64,000 nucleotides of DNA from JADFGZ01 sp965222345 (GTDB taxonomy: Bacteria > Acidobacteriota > Terriglobia > 2-12-FULL-54-10). The stretch is taken from NCBI GenBank assembly GCA_965222345.1, contig CBDCTS010000007.1, forward strand, positions 1,178,001 to 1,242,000. The letters run 5' to 3'. The notes under the pieces are model-generated. The model ran no database searches. It was not told the DNA's origin and worked only from the letters and a program-made list of their open reading frames with translations. Numbering within the stretch: position 1 is the stretch's first letter; each line of letters begins with the position of its first letter. Both the position numbers and the translations under genes were made by a program. Of the stretch, positions 31,607 through 38,147 are shown in pieces.

Positions 31607-33069
31607 GAGACAACTGCAGAAGCGACCTGTTGAGATACTGTTATTGCGGGCGGAGGCGCCGGCAACACGATCCGGATTCGGGTGCCGCTCTGTTGATTGG
31701 ATTCCACCGACAAGGTTCCTCCCAATTCATGGGCTCTTTCTCTCATGCCGATGAGACCCAGCCCACCCGCGGGTGAGCTCAACTCAAATCCCTGCCCGTT
31801 GTCTTCCACCGAAAGGGTCAAAGACTCCGGAGTTTGCGCCAGCTCGATGAATACCTCGGTGGCCTCCGAGTGGCGAATCGTGTTGGTTAGGGTTTCCTGG
31901 ACGCTGCGGTAAATGCAGGTTTCCCATTCTTCCGGAAGGCGGCCCAGCATGCGATCGGTATTCAGGTTCACGGGAATTCCAAAACGCCGGGAAAATTCCC
32001 GGACGTACCATTCCAAAGCTGGCACCAGTCCCAGGTCATCCAGCATCGCCGGCCGCAGGAGACGTGACAGCTCCCGGACTTCCTGAACCATCTGCTCGGC
32101 CAGAAGCTTTGACTCATGGATGCGGTCGTAAATCTCCGGGGCGCCGGCTCCCGTTTTCTGCTCCAGCATTCCCAGGTTGACCTTGATGGCGGTCAAGGCC
32201 TGCCCGATTTGATCATGCAGCTCGCGGGCAATTGACCGGCGTTCGTCCTCCTGGGCGTGCAACAGCTTGGCCGAGAGACGCTGCAGATTGGTTTTGGCGG
32301 CATTGCTTTCCTGGTATTGCGCTTGCAAGCTTCCTTCCAGCCGCCCCGCGTAGCGCGTGGTCCACAGCGCCACCACTAAGGCAATCAGAAAGGAAAGGGC
32401 GCCTAGAAGCATCATCCAACTGCGAAACTGCCGGGAAGCGTCGGCGACCACTACCCTGCGATTCTCTTGCAGAATCTGGCGGTTCAGGTCGCTGAACTGG
32501 TCCGCTATATCCAGCACGGCTGCCCTGCGGGGAAAAACCTGCTCGCGCAGGAAACGCCCTGCCCGGACCGCCTTCTGCCGGGGAGTCCATTCAAAGATCG
32601 GGGCGAGCATCTTCCAGAATTCGTCCACCTCGGCCTGCAGCAGGTTCCAGGTTTCTCTCTGCTGCGGGGTGAGAAATAACAGTTCCTGCTTGGAGTGGGC
32701 GATCTCGAGTTCTTGCCGAATCCCCCAGAGCTGTCTCTCATAGAAGTCGTCCATATCGCGGGCGCGGTTCTGCAGGAAGTCGTCGGTCCCGATTTGAGCC
32801 TTCAGCAGGTTGACCACGATTTGGCCCAGGATGGCCTGGGTTTCTTGAAAGCCGTCATAGTGCCCGGTTTCCTGGCTCCGAATCTTTTCCGTGATCCGGA
32901 CGGCCACCAGCCCGGAGGAGAGGATCAGCAATAACATAGCTCCAAATCCCGCCAGGAGCAACATGCGGAGGTTCATGTGCCCTTTTCGCAGGCGTGGGCC
33001 TAAGCTGGGAAGGAAAGGCTGGGGAGATTCACGCCAGGAGCTGTTGTCGTTGCCGCTCTCCGTGTTCAT
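31603..33069 (-). CDS. NarL-partner sensor histidine kinase
   Basis: About 488 residues from the ATG at 33069 (MNTESGNDNSSWRESPQPFL). A longer frame to 33237 has an unlikely N-terminus without a membrane signal. Membrane helices span about 35-57 and 218-237. Between them lies a helical periplasmic sensor of about 160 residues of the four-helix type. The HisKA_3 phospho-acceptor is H285 in ARELHDQIGQ. The ATPase domain has an N-box QETLTNTIRHSEA and G-boxes DNGQGF and GLGLIGMRERA. The signal is unknown. It is upstream of and coupled to the response regulator. Confidence 0.9.
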   Translation of the reverse strand: MNTESGNDNSSWRESPQPFLPSLGPRLRKGHMNLRMLLLAGFGAMLLLILSSGLVAVRITEKIRSQETGHYDGFQETQAILGQIVVNLLKAQIGTDDFLQNRARDMDDFYERQLWGIRQELEIAHSKQELLFLTPQQRETWNLLQAEVDEFWKMLAPIFEWTPRQKAVRAGRFLREQVFPRRAAVLDIADQFSDLNRQILQENRRVVVADASRQFRSWMMLLGALSFLIALVVALWTTRYAGRLEGSLQAQYQESNAAKTNLQRLSAKLLHAQEDERRSIARELHDQIGQALTAIKVNLGMLEQKTGAGAPEIYDRIHESKLLAEQMVQEVRELSRLLRPAMLDDLGLVPALEWYVREFSRRFGIPVNLNTDRMLGRLPEEWETCIYRSVQETLTNTIRHSEATEVFIELAQTPESLTLSVEDNGQGFELSSPAGGLGLIGMRERAHELGGTLSVESNQQSGTRIRIVLPAPPPAITVSQQVASAVVS

Positions 33070-33274
33070 AGGCGTTTGCGGTTGTACTCCGGGATGCCCG
33101 AGACTCTTTGGGAAACGTTCCAGTGTCTGCGGGGCTCTATTATTGTATGTCTTTTTGACCGCTTTGTGGGCGAAAAGATTGCTGGCCACGCCCGGCCGCC
33201 GAAAAGAGGGAATCGCGGCGGAAATCAAGGAAACCAAATCTCAGCCGAACCTGCTTCCTGCTCATCCGCCCGGA

Positions 33275-33304
33275 TTGGCACGGGAGTTGTCCCTGCGCTA
33301 TACT
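33275..33304 (+). promoter_or_regulatory. sigma70-like promoter for the small lipoprotein gene
   Basis: TTGGCA (33275-33280) and TATACT (33299-33304) are 18 bases apart, facing away from the kinase gene. The predicted transcription start near 33311 is just before the ribosome-binding site (33321-33330). Confidence 0.5.
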
Positions 33305-33334
33305 GGCTTGCATCCAGTCCGGGAGGGGGAAAAG

Positions 33335-33763
33335 ATTTCACAGACAGCAAATACGGCGCCAAAATTGTTGACCGCCGCTCTGGGGATCCTGCTTTTGTCC
33401 GGCGCGGGTTGTGCAAAGAAAATCCGCTTCACTTCCTTTCCCCTGGCCCAGGCAGGGGAGGCCAGCGCCCGTGTTGAGTTGACCTACAACCGGAATAATA
33501 CCATCGAGGTGGAATTGTCGAAGGTGCCGGACCCTGCAACCCTAAAGGATACGTTCACGCGTTACGTCCTGTGGGTAGCGACGCCCGACCGGCAGCATGT
33601 CGTCAACGTGGGCCAGCTTCGCATAGACGAGAACAATACGGCGGATATTTCCACGCTGACTCCTTTGCGCAGCTTTATCCTATTTATCACTGCGGAGACC
33701 CGGGGTGATGCAGTGACTCCGGGCCCCGATATCGTTTTCGAAACGGAAGAGATTAACTGGTAA
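33335..33763 (+). CDS. small lipoprotein of unknown function (possible ATT start)
   Basis: The C-terminal 132 residues are clear. A lipoprotein signal ends in LLLSGAGCAKK, followed by a domain with 'ARVELTYNRNNTIEVELSKV', 'YVLWVATPDRQHVVNVGQLR' and 'FILFITAETRGDAVTPG', which looks like a beta-sandwich. No in-frame ATG or GTG lies between the promoter and the signal. A strong GGGAGGGGGA is five bases before an ATT codon at 33335, and TTG codons at 33365 and 33368 are too far from it. I therefore set the start at ATT, provisionally. It is divergent from the kinase gene and lies between the IS copies. Confidence 0.6.
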   Translation: MSQTANTAPKLLTAALGILLLSGAGCAKKIRFTSFPLAQAGEASARVELTYNRNNTIEVELSKVPDPATLKDTFTRYVLWVATPDRQHVVNVGQLRIDENNTADISTLTPLRSFILFITAETRGDAVTPGPDIVFETEEINW

Positions 33764-33851
33764 GCAAGAACCTTGCCGTTCCCCGCATATCGATCCATAT
33801 CCTAATCTTTATCCTATCTTTCCTTAAGCTATCTTCCCAATTGAGATTTTG

Positions 33852-35266
33852 TGTTGTTAGCAAGTTAAAATGTCCGGTATATGTAGCAAGTGAAATGTCC
33901 GCTTTCATGATTCTACCGAAAGTGATTTGGCGCTGACCGAAGGAGCCCGTAGGGCGACGGAGGTGAGCGCCAAATGGTGTTGTCGGGAAGCCACAGGGCT
34001 CCGCCGCCGACCGCCGCACCGGATCGCCACCCCCTCGGAGGAGTAGCGGCCCACCGTGTGCGGCCCATAGCCAATGCTTAACGTCCCATCCAGGTGTTCA
34101 TAGACGGTCACCCGGCAGCCCGCCAGAGTCCCGCGCCAAGGAGTTTTCTCGATCTGGAGGAGGCGGTTCTCCAGACTGACCGTATTGTCCCGATTCACTA
34201 TCCGCTGGTGCTGGATCGAGAAGATTCGCTCTAACTCCCGCCTGGCTGACGGCAAAAAGGCGCTGCCTGGTTGGGTGGCCGGCACGGCAAAGCGCCGGTT
34301 GAACTCCCCGATATAGCCCTCCCGCAGGAACCGATTCGCTGCCTCTAGCGTGATGATTCCCCGCAGGCGCAGTTCCTGCGGCAGCCGCCCTTGCCAGGTC
34401 CCGAAGTTCCGCTCGCTGCGTCCCCGCGCCTGCGGCGAATAGGCCGGAATCATCTGAATGCCCAGCTCCCGCAGGGCGCGGCCCACCTGGGTCAGCCGTT
34501 GCCGATCCACCGGCTCGCCCGCCTTCCGGGTCAGGAAGAAATGACTGGCCCGGTCGCTATAAAGGGCGCAAAAGATCCCCTGCTGCTCGACCACCTCCCG
34601 CAGGGCAGCCAGCACCGTCCGCGTCGATTCCTGCTCTACCAGTTGCGCATAGTAAATCTCGCTGCTGGCATCATCCAGGACCACCAGCAGGTCATACCAG
34701 CGATCATCGACAAACCACCGATGCTGGCTCCCATCCAGATGCAGCAGCATTCCCGGCAACGGCCGCCGGGGCCGCCTCTGGCGGTGCAGGCCCCGCTTCC
34801 GCCTCCTGTTCACTAGCCCCGCCCCTTGCAATGCCAGCTTCACCCAGGTGTAGCTCAGCCGGAGGCCGTGCTCTTCCCGCAGCTTTTCGTGAAAGTGCCG
34901 CACGTTGAAGTCAAAGTACTTCTCCTGATACAGCCCCAACACCTTCTCCACCGTCCCCAGGGGTACCCGCCGCGGACCCGGCTTTCCCCGCCGCCGGTCA
35001 AACAGCCCGTCGTAGCCGTACTGCTCGTACCGGCTGCGCCACCGCCTCATCTGCCGGTCGCTGATCCCGATGATCTCGGCTGCCTGCCACCAGTTGATCC
35101 GCTTCCCTATCGCTCGCAAAATTACTTCTTGTATCTTCATCGCCCGCTCCATCGCAGCTTCCGAGTAGAACTTCATGCCACCTCCTGGCAAAAAGCCCTA
35201 CCCTACGCCGCTCAAAGCGGACATTTCACATGTTAATTAGACCGGACATATCATGTGCTAACGACA
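33852..35266 (-). mobile_element. ISNCY-type insertion sequence, copy 2 (1415 bp, inverted)
   Basis: It has the same length and ends as copy 1, in opposite orientation: TGTTGTTAGC at 33852 and GCTAACGACA at 35266. Next to the left end of each element the same four bases, CTTG in element orientation, occur (29245-29248 and 35267-35270). The other flanks differ. The two copies enclose 30664-33851, which holds the two-component system and the lipoprotein gene. Confidence 0.85.
33905..35176 (-). CDS. ISNCY family transposase, copy 2
   Basis: The 423-residue product is identical to copy 1 except for one Gly-for-Ser change in the linker after the HTH (RRGKPGPRR). The start at 35176 follows AGGAGGTGGC, as in copy 1. 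The DDE residues are intact, so the copy is presumably active. Its gene reads leftward, towards the two-component region, while its left end faces the promoter at 35283. Confidence 0.88.
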   Translation of the reverse strand: MKFYSEAAMERAMKIQEVILRAIGKRINWWQAAEIIGISDRQMRRWRSRYEQYGYDGLFDRRRGKPGPRRVPLGTVEKVLGLYQEKYFDFNVRHFHEKLREEHGLRLSYTWVKLALQGAGLVNRRRKRGLHRQRRPRRPLPGMLLHLDGSQHRWFVDDRWYDLLVVLDDASSEIYYAQLVEQESTRTVLAALREVVEQQGIFCALYSDRASHFFLTRKAGEPVDRQRLTQVGRALRELGIQMIPAYSPQARGRSERNFGTWQGRLPQELRLRGIITLEAANRFLREGYIGEFNRRFAVPATQPGSAFLPSARRELERIFSIQHQRIVNRDNTVSLENRLLQIEKTPWRGTLAGCRVTVYEHLDGTLSIGYGPHTVGRYSSEGVAIRCGGRRRSPVASRQHHLALTSVALRAPSVSAKSLSVES

Positions 35267-35282
35267 CAAGATTGGAGTTTTG

Positions 35283-35311
35283 TTGACACATTGTCACTTT
35301 GCGGATAGTAT
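35283..35311 (+). promoter_or_regulatory. promoter with palindrome for small basic protein gene
   Basis: TTGACA (35283-35288) and TAGTAT (35306-35311) are 17 bases apart. The palindrome TGACA-CAT-TGTCA (35284-35296) overlaps the -35 and could be an operator. A leader of about 95 bases follows and contains two AGTTGGAAC repeats (35352-35360 and 35388-35396). Confidence 0.5.
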
Positions 35312-35414
35312 TCCCTGCTTGCGGTAGCTTACTCCGGTTCTGCACAATAAAGTTGGAACCTACAATAGACCGGATACATATCATTTAGTTGGAACTAATC
35401 CTAAAGGAGAAAAC

Positions 35415-35633
35415 ATGCAACCATCAGGAGTAGAGAGCGCCATTCGGGAATTAGAGCGGGAAGAAAAAAGGATACAAGAAATTATTGCAATGCTCCGAAA
35501 GCTTCATGCGCAGCGTTCTGCCGCAAACACGGGCGAAAAACGGCCCCGGAGACGCCTTTCGGCAAAGGCTCGGAAGCGTATCTCGGAAGCGGCCAAGAAG
35601 CGTTGGGCGGAGCGGCGAGCTTCCAAAGCGTAA
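35415..35633 (+). CDS. small basic protein of unknown function
   Basis: The 72-residue protein has a clear AAAGGAG ribosome site seven bases before the ATG. The N-terminal half is a charged helix or coiled coil (SAIRELEREEKRIQEIIAML). The C-terminal half is strongly basic, with 'RPRRRLSAKARKRISEAAKK' and 'RWAERRASKA'. The 'LS..AR.RI.EA..KRWA' pattern is common in small acidobacterial proteins and in H-NS-like or SAP-like tails, suggesting nucleic-acid binding (inference). It has its own promoter and terminator and so is a single-gene transcription unit. Confidence 0.75.
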   Translation: MQPSGVESAIRELEREEKRIQEIIAMLRKLHAQRSAANTGEKRPRRRLSAKARKRISEAAKKRWAERRASKA

Positions 35634-35636
35634 TGA

Positions 35637-35675
35637 CTGGGGGCCGGGAAGTCCTGGCTCCCAGACTTTTTCCGT
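35637..35675 (+). terminator. rho-independent terminator of the small basic protein gene
   Basis: CTGGG and CCCAG form the base of a GC-rich hairpin of about 28 bases, extended by an imperfect GGCCGGGA/TCCTGGCT stem. It is followed directly by ACTTTTTCC. It begins three bases after the stop codon. Confidence 0.75.
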
Positions 35676-35920
35676 GGCAGCCGTTCCGGTGCTTGCAGGA
35701 GTTAAAAGCAACTCTTTTCCGTATTCCTATAGGTTTGTTCTCTGATTTAGAGACGGCTGTAATCTCCCTCCATGCTGGATACAAACAAATAGATAATGAA
35801 TAGGGCAAGCAGACGGTTTTTATGTGAATAGGAAGTTGCTTCTTCTTGCAGCTTGACGGACAGGCCGACTGCTGAACAGCTATACGGATCAGAACGTAGG
35901 AAACAAAGAACTGTCAATAT

Positions 35921-36658
35921 ATGAGACAGGGTAAATTCAAAGGATTCTCTCCGCAAGCGCTCCAGTTTTTCGACGACCTCAAGCGGCACAATAACCGGCC
36001 CTGGTTCCAGGCCCGCAAAGACACCTACGAGAAGGCCGTCAAGGAGCCGATGGTAGAGATGGTTCTAATGGTTGGCGAAGCCCTCCGCCGCTTTGCGCCG
36101 GAGATGGTGGCCGACCCCCGGACTTCGATTTACCGCATTTACCGGGACACGCGTTTCAGCCGGGATAAGACCCCGTACAAGACGCATGCGGCCGCCATTT
36201 TCCCCATGCGCGGGTTGCCCAAAAATGAGGGCCCGGGACTGTATTTCCACTTTTCAACGGAAGAGGTTTTAATCGGCGGCGGCATATACATGCCCAGCCC
36301 GAAAGTCCTGCGCGCCGTTCGGGAGGAAATCGCAGCCTCCCCGCGCCGGTTTCTATCCATCCTCGAAGAACGGCGCTTTCAGACGGCATTCGGCAAGCTG
36401 GAAGGAGAATCGTTGCAGTCGATGCCCAGGGGGTTTTCAGCAGATCACACTGCCGCCGAGTACCTGAAGTACAAACAATTTCTGTTCGCCAAAGTATTTC
36501 CTCCGCGGTTGGTGCTCAGTTCCCGTCTGCTGCCCACCGTCCTGGACTGTTTTGAAATGGGGATGCCGCTGGTCCGCTTCCTGAAAAAACCCGTATTTCG
36601 AAGCCTTTCCAGTTCCCCGGATCAGAAGTTTCTGCGCTCCGCAAGCTTGTTGGGGTGA
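35921..36658 (+). CDS. DUF2461 domain protein
   Basis: The 245-residue protein matches the DUF2461 (TIGR02453) pattern. It has 'GFSPQALQFFDDLKRHNNRP', 'WFQARKDTYEKAVKEPM', 'RIYRDTRFSRDKTPYKTHAA' and 'GLYFHFSTEEVLIGGGIYMP'. The family is widespread in bacteria and fungi and is uncharacterised; no signal peptide is present, so it is presumably cytoplasmic. It is a lone plus-strand gene. The 245 bases upstream, after the terminator at 35675, show no other gene. Confidence 0.88.
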   Translation: MRQGKFKGFSPQALQFFDDLKRHNNRPWFQARKDTYEKAVKEPMVEMVLMVGEALRRFAPEMVADPRTSIYRIYRDTRFSRDKTPYKTHAAAIFPMRGLPKNEGPGLYFHFSTEEVLIGGGIYMPSPKVLRAVREEIAASPRRFLSILEERRFQTAFGKLEGESLQSMPRGFSADHTAAEYLKYKQFLFAKVFPPRLVLSSRLLPTVLDCFEMGMPLVRFLKKPVFRSLSSSPDQKFLRSASLLG

Positions 36659-36891
36659 ATCGGGCGGAGGGCCGGGAAGTTCCCCTCTGTTTACAAGTTG
36701 TTTCATAACCTGTTTTCAAGGATTGTCAGGAAACGGTTTCAACTGTGCCGAACAACGCTCCAACCTCAGCGGCTTAGCCACTGAGCCCGGATTGCCGATT
36801 TCGCTGTGGTACAGTACCGCCAGGACCGGTCGCCACACCTTGATTTCTGGGGCTCTGACGTAAGGAACCTCACTACGGAGGATAACACCCG

Positions 36892-37986
36892 GTGGGTGAA
36901 TTACAGCACGAGCCCTCTCAGTGCACGTTCCCGATGGAGCCGGACGCGGCGAGGCGTTCAGCGTATGTTGGCGTGGACGTCGCGTTCGCGAAGGGCAAGT
37001 ATCTTCCGATTTCGGTGTGTGTTCGTCAGGAGGGTCTGCTGACGCCTCTTCCTCTCAAAGGTCGGCTAGGATGGCCGCGAGGAAATGGAAACGTCGCAGC
37101 GCTAGAGGAGCACAACGTTCAGCAATTTGCGCGTGATACAGCCACCTTTTTAGAGAAAGTCTCGCGAGACGAAAACCTCCAGATTGTCCGCATCGCGATT
37201 GATGCACCAAGCGACTATCGAGCCGAAGACGTTGCACGCCGGTCGGCCGAATCGGCGATGGACGCGGAGGGTGTTAGTTGCTTTACGACGCCGTCGCGGA
37301 GCGACTTCGAGAGGATACGACAGAAGGTCAAAGCTCATCTTCAAAGAGGCAGGGCTGTGTCTCGGCTGCCTCACTCGAACCAACTGTGGATGCTGGCTGG
37401 ATTCGCTCTGTTCCGAGAACTACCTAAGATAGCTGAGTGCATCGAGGTCTTTCCACAGGCGACTGTGCGAGCGATCGGCACCGGAGAGGTTCACAAGTTC
37501 AAACGAGAAGGGCTCGACACGCAGATCACTGCGGCGGCGCGCTGCACGGGCTGGTTATCGGTGGACGAATTCGACGTGAATCTGAATCTGTCGGGATACG
37601 GCGACAGGCACGACAAGCTAGACGCGTACCTCTCAGCATGGGTTGCCAGCCTCGATGAGAACGAACGAATCGGCAAGGGGAATCCGCCGCACGACGTCAT
37701 ATGGGTGCCACGGTCTGATGCCGCTGTCGTATCTCGCACGCAAGAGTCACCCAGGCCGGGAGACCCAAGAGGCCAGGCAATAAACCCGAATGGTCTGACC
37801 GCAAAGGACGTGTCAGGGAAGAATGTTCTGTGCCCCGCGTGCCAGCGTAAGGTCTTCGTCTTTGCCCGCTGGCCCTTCGGTTGGGATGCTCACGCCGCGC
37901 ATTCATGTGATGGCCTGGAGGCGGGGACGCCAGACGCACGGAAGCGAGAGTACAAGACGCGATTCGAGCACCTGTTCAAGAGGTAG
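36892..37986 (+). CDS. DUF429 family protein with C-terminal Cys/His extension
   Basis: It has 364 residues from a GTG preceded by GGAGG; an ATG at 36934 is the alternative start. DUF429 features are 'AYVGVDVAFAKGKYLPISVC', 'VRIAIDAPSDYRAED', 'CIEVFPQATVRAIG' and 'GDRHDKLDAYLSAWVASL'. The conserved Asp residues suggest an RNase H-like fold, and nuclease activity has been predicted but is unproven. The C-terminal 80 residues add a CPACQRK...HAAHSC motif that could bind zinc. Codon use (frequent CGA, TCG and GCG) appears to differ from the neighbours, which could indicate transfer. Confidence 0.75.
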   Translation: MGELQHEPSQCTFPMEPDAARRSAYVGVDVAFAKGKYLPISVCVRQEGLLTPLPLKGRLGWPRGNGNVAALEEHNVQQFARDTATFLEKVSRDENLQIVRIAIDAPSDYRAEDVARRSAESAMDAEGVSCFTTPSRSDFERIRQKVKAHLQRGRAVSRLPHSNQLWMLAGFALFRELPKIAECIEVFPQATVRAIGTGEVHKFKREGLDTQITAAARCTGWLSVDEFDVNLNLSGYGDRHDKLDAYLSAWVASLDENERIGKGNPPHDVIWVPRSDAAVVSRTQESPRPGDPRGQAINPNGLTAKDVSGKNVLCPACQRKVFVFARWPFGWDAHAAHSCDGLEAGTPDARKREYKTRFEHLFKR

Positions 37987-38147
37987 TAAACTATGGGCGC
38001 CCGCGTGCGTGAGCTACTTCCCTGAAATCGGATTCAAGCACCAATCGAAGGTAACGATCATTTAGAAGTCCACTCTGAGGCGCTATCCTGACGGCAAAAA
38101 ATTAATTCTGAAACAGCTTGTAAGAAATACTGCTTAGGAAACCTTGC

